64,000 bases of DNA from Serratia fonticola (GTDB lineage Bacteria > Pseudomonadota > Gammaproteobacteria > Enterobacterales > Enterobacteriaceae), in the NCBI RefSeq assembly GCF_001006005.1, contig NZ_CP011254.1, forward strand, positions 3,534,001 to 3,598,000, written 5' to 3'. The position numbers and the translations under genes are program-made. Below are positions 9,219-21,077 of the stretch, in pieces; within the stretch, counting starts at the first letter, position 1; every line of letters starts with the position of its first letter. Below the pieces are notes generated by a model. The model ran no database searches and was not told where the DNA came from. It worked only from the letters and a program-made list of their open reading frames with translations.

Positions 9219-12035
9219 ATGCAGAACGGCGCAATGAAGGCCTGGCTGGATTCCTCCTATCTGGCGGGCGCGAACCAGTCCTACATAGAGCAGCTCTATG
9301 AAGACTTTTTAACCGATCCGAGTTCCGTTGAAGATAGTTGGCGTTCGATTTTCCAGCAACTACCAACTGCGGGTGTCAAACCCGATCAGCTCCACTCCCA
9401 AACGCGAGATTACTTCCGCCGCCTGGCGAAAGATTCTGCTCGTTATAACACCACCATCAACGATCCTGAAACCGATGCCAAGCAGGTCAAGGTATTGCAG
9501 CTGATCAACGCCTTCCGCTTCCGTGGGCATCAGCACGCTAACCTCGACCCGTTAGACCTGTGGAAACAGGAGCGCGTTCCCGATCTCGATCCGGCGTACC
9601 ACAACCTGACCGAAGCCGACTTCCAGGAAACCTTCAACGTGGGTTCTTTTGCCATCGGCAAAGAAACCATGAAGCTGAGCGATCTGTACGCGGCGCTGAA
9701 GCAGACCTACTGCGGTTCGATCGGTGCCGAGTATATGCACATCACCAACACCGAAGAGAAACGCTGGATCCAGCAGCGCATTGAATCGGTAGCGGGGCGT
9801 GCCAGCTTCACCACCGATGAGAAACGCCGTTTCCTGAGCGAACTGACAGCAGCCGAAGGGCTGGAGCGTTACCTGGGTGCCAAATTCCCTGGGGCCAAAC
9901 GTTTCTCGCTGGAAGGTGGCGACGCGTTGGTGCCGATGCTGAAAGAAATGGTGCGTCACGCGGGCAAAAACGGCACGCGTGAAGTGGTGCTGGGTATGGC
10001 CCACCGTGGCCGTCTGAACGTGTTGATCAACGTGCTGGGTAAAAAACCGGCCGACCTGTTCGACGAGTTTGCCGGCAAGCATAAAGAACACCTGGGCACC
10101 GGTGACGTGAAATATCACCAGGGCTTCTCTTCCGACGTGGAAACCGAAGGCGGCATGGTTCACCTGGCGCTGGCGTTTAACCCGTCGCACCTGGAAATCG
10201 TCAGCCCGGTTGTCATGGGGTCTGTACGTGCCCGCCGTGACCGTCTGGACGAAGCGCGCAGCAACATGGTTCTGCCAATCACCATTCATGGTGACGCAGC
10301 AATCACCGGGCAGGGCGTGGTTCAGGAAACCCTGAACATGTCGCAGGCTCGCGGTTATGAAGTGGGCGGCACGGTGCGTATCGTCATCAACAACCAGGTT
10401 GGTTTCACTACCTCCAACCCGTTGGACGCGCGTTCCACCCAATACTGTACCGATATCGCCAAGATGGTGCAGGCTCCAATTTTCCACGTGAATGCCGATG
10501 ATCCGGAAGCGGTGGCCTTTGTCACCCGTCTGGCGTTGGATTTCCGTAACACCTTTAAACGTGACGTGATGATCGATCTGGTCTGCTACCGTCGCCATGG
10601 GCATAACGAGGCCGATGAGCCAAGTGCAACCCAGCCGGTGATGTATCAGAAGATCAAGAAACACCCAACGCCACGCAAACTCTACGCTGACGTGCTGACC
10701 GAACAGAAGGTTGCCAGCCTGGAAGATGCCACGGAAATGGTCAACCTGTATCGCGATGCTCTCGACCGCGGTGACTGTGTGGTTGAAGAGTGGCGTCCGA
10801 TGAACCTGCACTCCTTCACCTGGTCGCCATACCTGAACCATGAGTGGGACGAAGAGTACCCAAGCAAGGTTGAGATGAAGCGCCTGCAGGAACTGGCTCG
10901 CCGCATCAGCAGCGTACCGGAAGCGATCGAAATGCAGTCGCGCGTCGCGAAAATCTATGGCGATCGTGCCGAGATGGCTGCAGGCAACAAACCGTTCGAC
11001 TGGGGCGCAGCGGAAACGCTGGCTTACGCCACCATGGCTGATGAAGGCATCCCGATCCGTATTTCCGGTGAAGATGCTGGCCGTGGCACCTTCTTCCACC
11101 GTCATGCGGTGGTGCACAACCAGAAAAATGGTTCTGTCTATGTCCCGCTGGCGAATATCCACAGCGGCCAGGGCGAATTCAAAGTCTGGGACTCGGTGCT
11201 GTCTGAAGAAGCCGTTCTGGCATTTGAATATGGCTACGCCACCGCAGAGCCGCGCACCCTGACCATCTGGGAAGCGCAGTTTGGTGACTTTGCCAACGGT
11301 GCTCAGGTAGTGATCGACCAGTTCATCAGCTCCGGTGAGCAGAAATGGGGCCGTATGTGTGGCCTGGTGATGCTGCTGCCGCACGGTTACGAAGGCCAGG
11401 GCCCAGAGCACTCCTCTGCGCGTCTGGAACGTTACCTGCAGCTGTGTGCAGAACAGAACATGCAGGTGTGCATCCCATCCACTCCGGCACAGGTCTACCA
11501 TATGCTGCGCCGTCAGGCGTTGCGCGGTATGCGCCGTCCGCTGGTGGTGATGTCACCGAAGTCCCTGCTGCGTCATCCGCTGGCAGTCTCTTCCCTGGAA
11601 GAACTGGCAAACGGCACCTTCCAACCGGCCATCGGCGAAATTGACGAGCTGGATGCCAAAGCGGTGAAACGCGTGGTGCTGTGTTCTGGTAAGGTTTATT
11701 ACGATCTGCTGGAACAACGCCGCAAGAACGACCAGAAAGACGTGGCCATCGTACGTATCGAGCAACTGTATCCGTTCCCGCATCAGGCCGTTCAGGCGGT
11801 ATTGGAACAGTATGCCCACGTGCATGATTTCGTCTGGTGTCAGGAAGAGCCGTTGAACCAGGGCGCCTGGTATTGCAGCCAACACAATTTCCGTGAAGTG
11901 ATCCCGTTTGGGGCCTCTTTACGTTACGCAGGACGTCCAGCCTCTGCCTCTCCGGCGGTAGGTTATATGTCCGTACACCAGAAGCAGCAGCAGGCTCTGG
12001 TGAATGACGCGCTGAATATTGAAGAAAAAATTTAA
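9219..12035 (+). CDS. sucA: 2-oxoglutarate dehydrogenase E1 component
   Basis: A 938-residue thiamine-diphosphate enzyme (E. coli 933) that decarboxylates 2-oxoglutarate and transfers the succinyl group to the SucB lipoyl arm. The N-terminus [20 protein letters not shown] matches the family start. Recognisable features include the AHRGRLNVL segment, the [14 protein letters not shown] region and the [11 protein letters not shown] stretch of the ThDP-binding half. The stop is ten bases before sucB, with an AAAGGA site between them. Confidence 0.98.
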   Translation: MQNGAMKAWLDSSYLAGANQSYIEQLYEDFLTDPSSVEDSWRSIFQQLPTAGVKPDQLHSQTRDYFRRLAKDSARYNTTINDPETDAKQVKVLQLINAFRFRGHQHANLDPLDLWKQERVPDLDPAYHNLTEADFQETFNVGSFAIGKETMKLSDLYAALKQTYCGSIGAEYMHITNTEEKRWIQQRIESVAGRASFTTDEKRRFLSELTAAEGLERYLGAKFPGAKRFSLEGGDALVPMLKEMVRHAGKNGTREVVLGMAHRGRLNVLINVLGKKPADLFDEFAGKHKEHLGTGDVKYHQGFSSDVETEGGMVHLALAFNPSHLEIVSPVVMGSVRARRDRLDEARSNMVLPITIHGDAAITGQGVVQETLNMSQARGYEVGGTVRIVINNQVGFTTSNPLDARSTQYCTDIAKMVQAPIFHVNADDPEAVAFVTRLALDFRNTFKRDVMIDLVCYRRHGHNEADEPSATQPVMYQKIKKHPTPRKLYADVLTEQKVASLEDATEMVNLYRDALDRGDCVVEEWRPMNLHSFTWSPYLNHEWDEEYPSKVEMKRLQELARRISSVPEAIEMQSRVAKIYGDRAEMAAGNKPFDWGAAETLAYATMADEGIPIRISGEDAGRGTFFHRHAVVHNQKNGSVYVPLANIHSGQGEFKVWDSVLSEEAVLAFEYGYATAEPRTLTIWEAQFGDFANGAQVVIDQFISSGEQKWGRMCGLVMLLPHGYEGQGPEHSSARLERYLQLCAEQNMQVCIPSTPAQVYHMLRRQALRGMRRPLVVMSPKSLLRHPLAVSSLEELANGTFQPAIGEIDELDAKAVKRVVLCSGKVYYDLLEQRRKNDQKDVAIVRIEQLYPFPHQAVQAVLEQYAHVHDFVWCQEEPLNQGAWYCSQHNFREVIPFGASLRYAGRPASASPAVGYMSVHQKQQQALVNDALNIEEKI

Positions 12036-12045
12036 AGGAAAGCTA

Positions 12046-13260
12046 ATGAGTAGCGTAGATATTCTGGTTCCTGACCTCCCTGAATCCGTTGCCGATGCGA
12101 CCGTCGCCACCTGGCATAAAAAACCGGGTGATACCGTTCAGCGTGACGAAGTGCTGGTTGAGATTGAAACCGACAAAGTTGTATTGGAAGTGCCAGCCAG
12201 TGAAGCCGGTGTACTGGAAGCGATCCTGGAAGACGAAGGCGCAACCGTGACTTCACGTCAGCTTCTCGGGCGCATCCGTCAGGGTGACAGCTCTGGCAAG
12301 CCGACCGAAGCGAAAGCTCAGAGCGTTGAATCAACTCCGGCACAGCGCGCAACCGCTAGCCTGGAAGAAGAAAACAACGACGCACTCAGCCCGGCGATCC
12401 GCCGCCTGATTGCCGAACACGATCTCGATGCTGCCGCCATCAAAGGCAGCGGCGTGGGTGGCCGTATCACGCGTGAAGACGTAGAAGCGCACCTGGCTGC
12501 CAGCAAGAAAGCGGCACCGGCAGCAGCCCCAGCGGCGGCACCTCAGCCAGCCTTGGGCGGCCGTAGCGAAAAACGTGTTCCTATGACCCGTCTGCGCAAA
12601 CGCGTGGCCGAGCGCCTGTTGGAAGCGAAGAACAGCACCGCGATGCTGACCACCTTCAACGAAATCAACATGCAGCCGATCATGGATCTGCGCAAGCAGT
12701 ACGGCGAAGCCTTCGAAAAACGCCACGGTGTACGTCTGGGCTTTATGTCCTTCTACATCAAAGCGGTAGTCGAAGCGCTGAAACGCTTCCCGGAAGTGAA
12801 CGCCTCTATCGACGGTAGCGATGTGGTTTACCACAACTACTTCGATATCAGCATTGCGGTATCAACCCCGCGTGGCCTGGTAACCCCGGTACTGCGTGAC
12901 GTTGATTCCATGAGCATGGCGGACATCGAGAAGAAAATCAAAGAGCTGGCGATCAAAGGCCGTGACGGCAAATTGACCGTGGAAGAGCTGACTGGCGGTA
13001 ACTTCACTATTACCAACGGCGGCGTGTTCGGTTCATTGATGTCTACCCCGATCATCAACCCACCGCAGAGCGCCATTCTGGGTATGCACGCCATCAAGGA
13101 TCGCCCAATGGCGGTCAATGGTCAGGTCGTGATCCAGCCGATGATGTATCTGGCTCTGTCTTACGATCATCGTCTGATCGATGGCAAAGAGTCGGTGAGT
13201 TATCTGGTGACGGTGAAAGACATGCTGGAAGATCCGGCTCGTCTGCTGCTGGACGTTTAA
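12046..13260 (+). CDS. sucB: 2-oxoglutarate dehydrogenase E2 component (dihydrolipoyl succinyltransferase)
   Basis: A 404-residue core subunit. Domains in order: lipoyl domain with the modified lysine at Lys44 ([10 protein letters not shown]), peripheral subunit-binding domain around residues 110-150 ([26 protein letters not shown]), an Ala/Pro linker, and the catalytic acyltransferase domain with the active-site motif [10 protein letters not shown] near the end. The ATG at 12046 follows AAAGGAAAG. An open frame extends upstream into sucA, but the lipoyl domain begins here. Confidence 0.98.
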   Translation: MSSVDILVPDLPESVADATVATWHKKPGDTVQRDEVLVEIETDKVVLEVPASEAGVLEAILEDEGATVTSRQLLGRIRQGDSSGKPTEAKAQSVESTPAQRATASLEEENNDALSPAIRRLIAEHDLDAAAIKGSGVGGRITREDVEAHLAASKKAAPAAAPAAAPQPALGGRSEKRVPMTRLRKRVAERLLEAKNSTAMLTTFNEINMQPIMDLRKQYGEAFEKRHGVRLGFMSFYIKAVVEALKRFPEVNASIDGSDVVYHNYFDISIAVSTPRGLVTPVLRDVDSMSMADIEKKIKELAIKGRDGKLTVEELTGGNFTITNGGVFGSLMSTPIINPPQSAILGMHAIKDRPMAVNGQVVIQPMMYLALSYDHRLIDGKESVSYLVTVKDMLEDPARLLLDV

Positions 13261-13269
13261 TCCCTGCAA

Positions 13270-13291
13270 GGGCGCGGTTTTTGCCGCGCCC
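13270..13291 (+). repeat. GC-rich hairpin between sucB and sucC
   Basis: GGGCGCGG and CCGCGCCC form a perfect 8-bp stem around TTTTTG. With no T-run after it, it more likely protects the 3' end of a processed sdh-sucAB message or tunes sucCD levels than ends transcription. Confidence 0.55.
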
Positions 13292-13379
13292 ACACCCTGT
13301 GCTATGTGGCCGATAAGTCATGCGGAATACCGCGAAAGTGACCCGGCTAAAACTTTCTGACCTGAATGGATAGAACATC

Positions 13380-14546
13380 ATGAATTTACACGAATATCAG
13401 GCAAAACAGCTGTTTGCTCGGTATGGCATGCCAGCACCAACCGGTTACGCCTGTACCACTCCGCGTGAAGCAGAAGAAGCCGCATCTAAAATCGGCTCCG
13501 GCCCGTGGGTGGTAAAATGTCAGGTTCATGCTGGCGGCCGTGGTAAAGCTGGTGGCGTTAAAGTCGTTAACAGCAAAGAAGATATCCGTGCTTTTGCCGA
13601 AGCCTGGCTGGGTAAACGCTTGGTGACCTACCAGACCGATGCGCTGGGCCAGCCGGTTCACCAGATCCTGGTAGAAGCGGCCACCGACATCGACAAAGAG
13701 CTGTATCTGGGTGCGGTAGTTGACCGTGCCAGCCGTCGCGTAGTGTTTATGGCTTCCACCGAAGGCGGCGTTGAAATTGAGAAAGTTGCGGAAGAGACCC
13801 CGGAACTGATCCACAAAATGACCATCGATCCACTGGCAGGCCCACAGCCTTACCAGGGTCGTGAGCTGGCGTTCAAACTGGGCCTGACCGGTAAGCAAGT
13901 CGGCCAATTTGCCAAAATCTTTATGGGTCTGGCAACGCTGTTCCTGGAGCGCGATCTGGCGATGGTTGAGATCAACCCGCTGGTAGTGACCAAGCAGGGC
14001 GATCTGATCTGCCTGGATGGTAAGCTGGGTGCTGATGGCAACGCCCTGTTCCGCCAGTCCGAACTGCGTGAAATGCGTGACCTTTCTCAGGAAGATGAGC
14101 GTGAATCCCGTGCGGCCCAGTGGGAACTGAACTATGTCGCCCTCGACGGTAACATCGGTTGTATGGTGAACGGTGCCGGTCTGGCGATGGGTACCATGGA
14201 CATCGTGAAACTGCACGGTGGCGAACCAGCCAACTTCCTGGATGTGGGCGGTGGCGCAACCAAAGAGCGCGTGACCGAAGCCTTCAAAATCATCCTGTCT
14301 GACGACAAGGTGAAAGCGGTACTGGTTAACATCTTTGGTGGCATTGTGCGTTGCGATCTGATCGCAGACGGTATCATTGGCGCGGTAGCTGAAGTGGGCG
14401 TTAACGTCCCGGTGGTAGTGCGCTTGGAAGGGAACAACGCCGAACTGGGCGCCAAGAAACTGGCGGACAGCGGTTTGAATATCATTGCTGCGACCAGCCT
14501 GACTGATGCGGCTCAGCAAGTTGTTGCGGCAGTGGAGGGTAAATAA
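13380..14546 (+). CDS. sucC: succinyl-CoA synthetase beta subunit
   Basis: A 388-residue subunit, exactly the E. coli length, with an ATP-grasp fold that binds nucleotide. The start [16 protein letters not shown] is typical. Near the end [14 protein letters not shown] and [12 protein letters not shown] are the CoA-ligase domain signature. It works with SucD to make ATP and succinate from succinyl-CoA. Its stop shares one base with the sucD start (TAATG), a coupled arrangement. Confidence 0.98.
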   Translation: MNLHEYQAKQLFARYGMPAPTGYACTTPREAEEAASKIGSGPWVVKCQVHAGGRGKAGGVKVVNSKEDIRAFAEAWLGKRLVTYQTDALGQPVHQILVEAATDIDKELYLGAVVDRASRRVVFMASTEGGVEIEKVAEETPELIHKMTIDPLAGPQPYQGRELAFKLGLTGKQVGQFAKIFMGLATLFLERDLAMVEINPLVVTKQGDLICLDGKLGADGNALFRQSELREMRDLSQEDERESRAAQWELNYVALDGNIGCMVNGAGLAMGTMDIVKLHGGEPANFLDVGGGATKERVTEAFKIILSDDKVKAVLVNIFGGIVRCDLIADGIIGAVAEVGVNVPVVVRLEGNNAELGAKKLADSGLNIIAATSLTDAAQQVVAAVEGK

Positions 14547-15418
14547 TGTCCATTTTAATCGATAAGAACACCAAAGTAATCTGCCAGGGTTTCACCGGTA
14601 GCCAGGGTACCTTCCACTCCGAACAAGCTATCGCTTACGGCACCAAAATGGTGGGTGGCGTGACTCCGGGCAAAGGCGGTACTCAGCACCTGGGTCTGCC
14701 AGTGTTCAACACCGTGCGTGAGGCTGTTGAAGCGACTGGCGCTACCGCGTCTGTTATCTACGTGCCAGCGCCATTCTGCAAAGATTCTATTCTGGAAGCC
14801 ATCGATGCAGGCATCAAACTGATCATCACCATCACCGAAGGCATCCCGACCCTGGATATGCTGACCGTGAAAGTGAAGCTGGATGAAGCCGGCGTGCGCA
14901 TGATTGGCCCGAACTGCCCTGGTGTGATCACCCCAGGCGAATGTAAGATCGGTATCATGCCTGGCCATATTCACCTGCCAGGCAAGGTGGGCATCGTTTC
15001 CCGTTCAGGTACCCTGACCTATGAAGCGGTAAAACAAACCACTGACGCCGGTCTGGGGCAGTCTACCTGCGTCGGTATCGGTGGTGACCCGATCCCGGGT
15101 TCCAACTTTATCGATATCCTGAAGTTGTTCCAGGAAGATCCACAGACCGAAGCTATCGTGATGATCGGTGAGATTGGCGGCAGCGCGGAAGAAGAAGCGG
15201 CGGCCTATATCAAAGAGCACGTCACCAAGCCGGTAGTCGGTTATATCGCTGGTGTTACTGCACCTAAAGGCAAGCGTATGGGCCATGCTGGCGCCATCAT
15301 TGCCGGCGGCAAAGGGACTGCGGATGAGAAGTTCGCGGCTCTGGAAGCGGCAGGGGTGAAAACCGTACGCAGCCTGGCTGATATCGGTGATGCAGTGAAG
15401 GCGATCCTGAATCGTTAG
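14546..15418 (+). CDS. sucD: succinyl-CoA synthetase alpha subunit
   Basis: A 290-residue subunit that binds CoA and carries the phosphohistidine intermediate. His247 in the [18 protein letters not shown] motif is the phosphorylated residue of the family. The N-terminal [15 protein letters not shown] is the CoA-binding Rossmann region. It is the last gene of the operon and is followed by a strong terminator 35 bases later. Confidence 0.98.
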   Translation: MSILIDKNTKVICQGFTGSQGTFHSEQAIAYGTKMVGGVTPGKGGTQHLGLPVFNTVREAVEATGATASVIYVPAPFCKDSILEAIDAGIKLIITITEGIPTLDMLTVKVKLDEAGVRMIGPNCPGVITPGECKIGIMPGHIHLPGKVGIVSRSGTLTYEAVKQTTDAGLGQSTCVGIGGDPIPGSNFIDILKLFQEDPQTEAIVMIGEIGGSAEEEAAAYIKEHVTKPVVGYIAGVTAPKGKRMGHAGAIIAGGKGTADEKFAALEAAGVKTVRSLADIGDAVKAILNR

Positions 15419-15453
15419 TACCGTATAGCAAATAATAATATCTCGACATGTTT

Positions 15454-15477
15454 GGCCGCCTTTGGGCGGCCTTTTTT
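15454..15477 (+). terminator. sdh-suc operon terminator
   Basis: The stem GGCCGCC/GGCGGCC (15454-15460, 15465-15471) with loop TTTG is followed by six T. In E. coli the 3' end of this operon is processed into the small RNA SdhX; the 59-base tail here (15419-15477) is a candidate equivalent (inference). Confidence 0.9.
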
Positions 15478-15609
15478 ATGTATGTCACTGAGAGAGAAGG
15501 GCGTTTTGCAAGGCATTGTTGCGGGAGGTGAGAGCTGATCACTCAATGCTTGCAGGTTCTGGGATCAACCTCGCAACATGGTCTATGATTACTTAGCAAA
15601 AAGCAGATT

Positions 15610-15625
15610 TGTGAGTTAACTCACT
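15610..15625 (+). promoter_or_regulatory. CRP box upstream of cydA
   Basis: TGTGAGTTAACTCACT matches the CRP consensus at nine of ten key positions and has a perfect 14-bp palindrome core (15611-15624). It differs from the E. coli lac CRP site (TGTGAGTTAGCTCACT) at one base. It lies 558 bases before cydA, far for a direct activator unless a distal promoter is used. Confidence 0.65.
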
Positions 15626-15823
15626 GCAATTGCCATTGAAAATAAAAAGTTAATATCTATCGAATGGTAATGCTGAAGTAATACAATTGGGGGTATTTTA
15701 AATTACATTTATTTAACACAAAGATATCAATAAAAAACAATTAAACCATTGCTTAACATGGGCGCTGGGAAATTACAGTAAAATGTGTAATGAGCCTAGC
15801 AATAATATGCAGATAGGCTTAAA

Positions 15824-15837
15824 TTGTTTTAGATCAA
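15824..15837 (+). promoter_or_regulatory. FNR box upstream of cydA
   Basis: TTGTT-TTAG-ATCAA matches the FNR consensus TTGAT-N4-ATCAA at nine of ten positions. FNR repression of cydAB is known in E. coli. It lies 346 bases before the cydA start. Confidence 0.5.
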
Positions 15838-16182
15838 TATTGGCCTGGCTACCTATTTAGGCTGATTTTTGACCTGTAGCCAAAAGTCCAACCTGCGTCA
15901 CGCAAATACCTATTTATTGTATGGGCTTTGGCGAGTATCATGCCATTGTGTAATTATGGATGGTTGATCTTGTTGCATTTGTTACCCGCTGTCGGTTTTC
16001 ATTGGTGCGTTTTGCTCCCGCCCCTCGTGGTCTGGCTCTGAACGTACGGTTGAAAGCGGAGAGGCTGGATCAAATTTTGTTGTGTTTAAGGGCATTCACT
16101 GCGGGGCGTTACCGGCTACTCTTTCGGGAGTAATACCGATAACCGCAAGTCGGAGTCTTCCTGCGAGGAGCAAGGAGTCAAG

Positions 16183-17751
16183 ATGTTTGATATTGTCGAA
16201 CTGTCGCGCTTACAGTTTGCTTTAACGGCGATGTACCACTTCCTATTTGTCCCATTAACGCTGGGTATGGCGTTTTTGCTGGCAATTATGGAAACGGTAT
16301 ATGTGCTGTCCGGCAAACAAATTTATAAAGATATGACCAAATTCTGGGGCAAGTTATTTGCAATCAACTTTGCTCTGGGTGTGGCCACCGGGTTGACCAT
16401 GGAGTTCCAGTTCGGGACCAACTGGTCGTACTTCTCTCATTACGTCGGTGACATCTTCGGGGCCCCGCTGGCTATCGAAGGTCTGATGGCGTTCTTCCTG
16501 GAATCGACGCTGGTCGGTCTGTTCTTCTTCGGCTGGGATCGCCTGAGCAAGATCCAGCACATGACGGTCACCTGGTTTGTTGCCCTCGGCTCAAACCTGT
16601 CTGCGCTGTGGATCCTGGTCGCCAACGGCTGGATGCAAAACCCAATCGCCTCCGACTTCAACTTTGAAACCATGCGTATGGAGATGCTCAGCTTCTCCGA
16701 GCTGGTCTTCAACCCGGTTGCACAGGTGAAGTTCGTTCACACCGTAGCTGCTGGCTACACCACCGGCGCGATGTTCGTGCTGGGTATCAGCTCTTACTAT
16801 CTGCTGAAAGGGCGTGACGTTGCTTTTGCCAAGCGTTCGTTCGCCATTGCTGCCAGCTTCGGTATGGCTGCTATCCTTTCCGTTATCGTGCTGGGTGATG
16901 AATCCGGTTACGAAATGGGGGACGTGCAGAAAACCAAACTGGCTGCCATTGAAGCCGAATGGGAAACTCAACCGGCTCCGGCCGCATTTACCCTGTTCGG
17001 TATTCCGAACCAGGAGAAAATGGAGAACTCCTTCGCAATTCAAATTCCTTGGGCGCTCGGCCTGATTGCTACCCGTTCTATCGACACCCCGGTTATCGGC
17101 CTGCGCGATCTGATGGCACAGCACCAGGTGCGTATCCGTAACGGTATGAAGGCTTACCAACTGCTGGAAGAGCTGCGTGGCGGTAATACCGATCCGGCAG
17201 TGCGTACCGCATTCAACGATACCAAACAGGATCTGGGCTACGGCATGCTGCTCAAGCGCTATACCGAAAACGTCACCGACGCAACGGAAGCGCAGATCCA
17301 GCAGGCAACCAAAGATTCTATCCCGCGCGTTGCTCCACTGTACTTCGCCTTCCGTATCATGGTGGCGGCTGGCGTGTTGATGCTGTTTATCATCGGCCTG
17401 TCATTCTTGAGCGTGGTACGTGGTCGTATCGGTCAGAAGAAATGGCTGCTTCGCGCTGCGCTGTTCGGCCTGCCATTACCATGGATTGCCGTTGAAGCGG
17501 GCTGGTTCGTGGCAGAGTATGGCCGTCAGCCGTGGGCGATAGGTGAGGTGCTGCCAACCGCAGTCGCCACCTCTTCGCTGACCGCAGGCGACATTCTGTT
17601 CTCAATGGGGCTGATATGCGGCTTGTACACCCTGTTCCTGGTGGCTGAAATGTACCTGATGTTCAAGTTTGCACGTCTGGGTCCAAGCAGCCTGAAAACT
17701 GGCCGCTACCACTTTGAACAACCGACTGCCGCCGTGCAGGAAGCGCGCTAA
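16183..17751 (+). CDS. cydA: cytochrome bd-I ubiquinol oxidase subunit I
   Basis: A 522-residue inner-membrane protein, exactly the E. coli length. It oxidises ubiquinol and carries hemes b558, b595 and d. His19 in LTAMYHFLF is a heme ligand in the known enzyme, and the quinol oxidase stretch [14 protein letters not shown] is present. The long quinol-binding Q-loop sits in the middle. The ATG follows AAGGAG. Cytochrome bd has high oxygen affinity and serves microaerobic growth. Confidence 0.97.
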   Translation: MFDIVELSRLQFALTAMYHFLFVPLTLGMAFLLAIMETVYVLSGKQIYKDMTKFWGKLFAINFALGVATGLTMEFQFGTNWSYFSHYVGDIFGAPLAIEGLMAFFLESTLVGLFFFGWDRLSKIQHMTVTWFVALGSNLSALWILVANGWMQNPIASDFNFETMRMEMLSFSELVFNPVAQVKFVHTVAAGYTTGAMFVLGISSYYLLKGRDVAFAKRSFAIAASFGMAAILSVIVLGDESGYEMGDVQKTKLAAIEAEWETQPAPAAFTLFGIPNQEKMENSFAIQIPWALGLIATRSIDTPVIGLRDLMAQHQVRIRNGMKAYQLLEELRGGNTDPAVRTAFNDTKQDLGYGMLLKRYTENVTDATEAQIQQATKDSIPRVAPLYFAFRIMVAAGVLMLFIIGLSFLSVVRGRIGQKKWLLRAALFGLPLPWIAVEAGWFVAEYGRQPWAIGEVLPTAVATSSLTAGDILFSMGLICGLYTLFLVAEMYLMFKFARLGPSSLKTGRYHFEQPTAAVQEAR

Positions 17752-17766
17752 ACAGGAGTCCAAGAT

Positions 17767-18906
17767 ATGTTTGATTACGAAGTACTGCGATTTATCTGGT
17801 GGCTCCTGGTTGGCATCTTGCTGATCGGTTTCGCCGTCACCGATGGTTTCGATATGGGTGTCGGTATTCTGATGCGCATCATCGGTAAAACCGATACCGA
17901 GCGCCGGGTAATGATCAACGCCATTGCCCCGCACTGGGACGGTAACCAGGTGTGGTTGATCACCGCCGGTGGCGCATTGTTTGCCGCCTGGCCAATGGTT
18001 TATGCTGCCGCGTTCTCTGGTTTCTATGTGGCCATGATCCTGGTGCTGGCTGCCTTGTTCTTCCGCCCGGTCGGTTTTGACTACCGCTCGAAGCTGGAAA
18101 ACAGCACCTGGCGTAACATGTGGGACTGGGGCATCTTTGTCGGTAGCTTCGTGCCTGCGGTGGTGTTCGGCGTGGCGTTCGGTAACCTGTTACAGGGCGT
18201 GCCGTTCCATATCGATGAATATCTGCGTCTGTTCTATACCGGCAACTTCTTCCAACTGTTGAACCCGTTTGGTTTGCTGGCCGGTATTGTCAGCCTGACC
18301 ATGCTGGTGACTCAGGGGGCAACCTACCTGCAGATGCGTACCACTGCCGAGATTCACCTGCGCTCACGCGCTGCGGCGCAGATTTCTGCGCTGGTGATGG
18401 GCGTATGCTTCCTGTTGGCGGGTATCTGGCTGGTGAAAGGTATCGACGGTTTCGTGATCACCTCAGCACTGGATACGGCAGCGGAATCCAACCCACTGCG
18501 TAAAGAAGTGGCTCATCAGGCGGGTGCCTGGTTGATCAACTACAACAAGTATCCAATCCTGTGGGCACTGCCGGCGTTGGGCGTGGTTCTGCCACTGTTC
18601 ACTATCCTGTTTGCCCGTTTGGACAAAGCTGCGATGGCGTTCCTGAGTTCATCACTGACGATTGCCTGTGTGATCCTGACGGCTGGGGTAACCATGTTCC
18701 CGTTCGTTATGCCATCAAGCACCGTGCCTAACGTCAGCCTGACCATGTGGGATGCGACTTCCAGCCTGTTCACGCTGCAGGTGATGACCGTTGTTGCCAT
18801 TATCTTCGTGCCAATCGTTCTGGCGTACACCGCTTGGGCGTACTACAAAATGTTTGGTCGCCTGGATAAGAACTTCATCGAAAAAAATAAGCATTCGCTG
18901 TACTAA
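17767..18906 (+). CDS. cydB: cytochrome bd-I ubiquinol oxidase subunit II
   Basis: A 379-residue inner-membrane protein, the E. coli length, partner of CydA. The N-terminal stretch FAVTDGFDMGVG and the following NAIAPHWDGNQVWLI are typical of CydB. It starts 15 bases after cydA with an ACAGGAG site, so both are made from one message. Confidence 0.97.
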   Translation: MFDYEVLRFIWWLLVGILLIGFAVTDGFDMGVGILMRIIGKTDTERRVMINAIAPHWDGNQVWLITAGGALFAAWPMVYAAAFSGFYVAMILVLAALFFRPVGFDYRSKLENSTWRNMWDWGIFVGSFVPAVVFGVAFGNLLQGVPFHIDEYLRLFYTGNFFQLLNPFGLLAGIVSLTMLVTQGATYLQMRTTAEIHLRSRAAAQISALVMGVCFLLAGIWLVKGIDGFVITSALDTAAESNPLRKEVAHQAGAWLINYNKYPILWALPALGVVLPLFTILFARLDKAAMAFLSSSLTIACVILTAGVTMFPFVMPSSTVPNVSLTMWDATSSLFTLQVMTVVAIIFVPIVLAYTAWAYYKMFGRLDKNFIEKNKHSLY

Positions 18907-18923
18907 GCAAAAGGAGCTAAACC

Positions 18924-19037
18924 ATGTGGTATTTTGCCTGGATCCTCGGAACGCTTCTTGCCTGTGCCTTCGGTATCATCACGGCGCTGGCGCTTGAGCA
19001 CAGTGAAGATTCAAAAGCGCAGCAAGACGGTAAGTGA
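18924..19037 (+). CDS. cydX: cytochrome bd-I accessory subunit CydX
   Basis: A 37-residue single-span membrane protein, identical in length to E. coli CydX (formerly YbgT). It starts MWYFAWILGT, the conserved signature, and has a charged tail HSEDSKAQQDGK. CydX stabilises the heme environment of the oxidase. An AAGGAG site precedes the ATG, and the stop overlaps the ybgE start by one base (TGATG). Confidence 0.96.
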   Translation: MWYFAWILGTLLACAFGIITALALEHSEDSKAQQDGK

Positions 19038-19333
19038 TGAGTTCGTCACTGGTGGATAAGCTGTACGCTATCACCGACAAGGGCCCGGTTCGGGCCCTTT
19101 CATTGGTGCTGGCGGTGATTTTGGCGGGATGTGTCTTTTGGGATCCTAGCCGTTTTGCAGCACGTACCAGCTCGTTAGAGATCTGGCAGGGCATCTTGCT
19201 GATCTGGGCGGTATGTGCGGGCATCGTTCACGGTGTCGGCTTCCGGTCACAGAGCACGTTTTGGCGTGCATTTTTCGCGCCATTACCTGCAATTGTGATC
19301 CTGGCCGCAGGATTACTTTACGTTTCTTTATAA
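19037..19333 (+). CDS. ybgE: cyd operon protein YbgE
   Basis: A 98-residue protein with three predicted membrane segments, of the YbgE family that accompanies cydABX in enterobacteria. Its role is not established. The ATG at 19037 overlaps the cydX stop; the in-frame GTG at 19034 is less likely. A palindromic stretch GGGCCCGGTTCGGGCCC lies near its start (19082-19098) and could fold in the RNA. Confidence 0.9.
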   Translation: MSSSLVDKLYAITDKGPVRALSLVLAVILAGCVFWDPSRFAARTSSLEIWQGILLIWAVCAGIVHGVGFRSQSTFWRAFFAPLPAIVILAAGLLYVSL

Positions 19334-19466
19334 TCTATTACGCATCCCCCATGTTATGGGCCGTTCAGGCCCATAATTATTTTCATTCCCATTCAGTAAC
19401 CCATTCCCAACCCGATCCGTCTTGCGTATAGTAGCAATCGTTCAATTGCCTTGGTTTGGAAGTCTC

Positions 19467-20554
<1,088 letters not shown>

Positions 20555-20570
20555 GAAGTAGGAGGGTAGC

Positions 20571-20999
20571 ATGGCGAGAGTTCGTGGTCGTAACAAGCGT
20601 GAGCTGAAGTCGGAAATCAACATTGTTCCTCTGCTGGACGTCTTGTTGGTGCTGTTGCTGATCTTTATGGCAACCGCGCCAATCATCACCCAAAGCGTTG
20701 AAGTTGATTTGCCTGATGCCACCGATTCCAAGACGGTGTCCAGTGACGATAATCCACCGGTGATCCTGGAAGTTTCCGGCGTAGGTCAGTACACCCTGGT
20801 GGTTGATCACAACCGTATGGAGCTGTTGCCGCCTGAGCAGGTGGCGGCCGAAGCCAAGTCGCGTCTGGCAGCTAATCCGAAGACGGTGTTTTTGATCGGT
20901 GGGGCCAAGGAAGTACCGTACGATGAGATTATCAAGGCATTGAATATTCTGCATCAGGCGGGTGTCGCTTCCGTAGGGTTGATGACCCAGCCAATCTAA
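20571..20999 (+). CDS. tolR: Tol-Pal system protein TolR
   Basis: A 142-residue protein, the E. coli length, with one membrane span and a periplasmic domain. Asp23 in VPLLDVLLVLLLIF is the membrane aspartate essential for proton use in the family. A strong AGGAGG site lies upstream of the ATG. It forms the stator with TolQ. Confidence 0.97.
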   Translation: MARVRGRNKRELKSEINIVPLLDVLLVLLLIFMATAPIITQSVEVDLPDATDSKTVSSDDNPPVILEVSGVGQYTLVVDHNRMELLPPEQVAAEAKSRLAANPKTVFLIGGAKEVPYDEIIKALNILHQAGVASVGLMTQPI

Positions 21000-21020
21000 C
21001 CGTAAGGTCAGTGGCAACCC

Positions 21021-21046
21021 GGTTCCTGCCCTGTGGCGCAGGAACC
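21021..21046 (+). repeat. hairpin in tolR-tolA gap
   Basis: GGTTCCTGC (21021-21029) and GCAGGAACC (21038-21046) form a perfect 9-bp stem with an eight-base loop. It lies 31 bases before the tolA start and contains an in-frame GTG in its loop. It could limit ribosome flow or stabilise the tolA message. Confidence 0.6.
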
Positions 21047-21077
21047 CCGTTTAAGCAGCAGTTTTTGGGATTCTATT

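Larger units (their letters stand above)
15478..16182 (+). promoter_or_regulatory. cydA upstream regulatory region, no gene
   Basis: These 705 bases hold no credible gene. E. coli has the mng genes at this place. The part 15600-15840 is strongly AT-rich with TTAA-containing stretches that could bind ArcA, and contains the CRP and FNR boxes listed separately. The last 200 bases would be a long cydA leader. Confidence 0.6.

Noticed and set aside
9552-11501. Very long open frame (649 codons) on the minus strand opposite sucA
   Set aside because: It is the shadow of a GC-biased, highly expressed gene; the product is His/Gln/Phe-rich and matches no family I know, and sucA is complete on the other strand.
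21033-21077. Longer TolA from the GTG at 21033
   Set aside because: The GTG sits in a hairpin loop, and the added residues do not resemble TolA N-termini; the TTG at 21078 aligns with the family.
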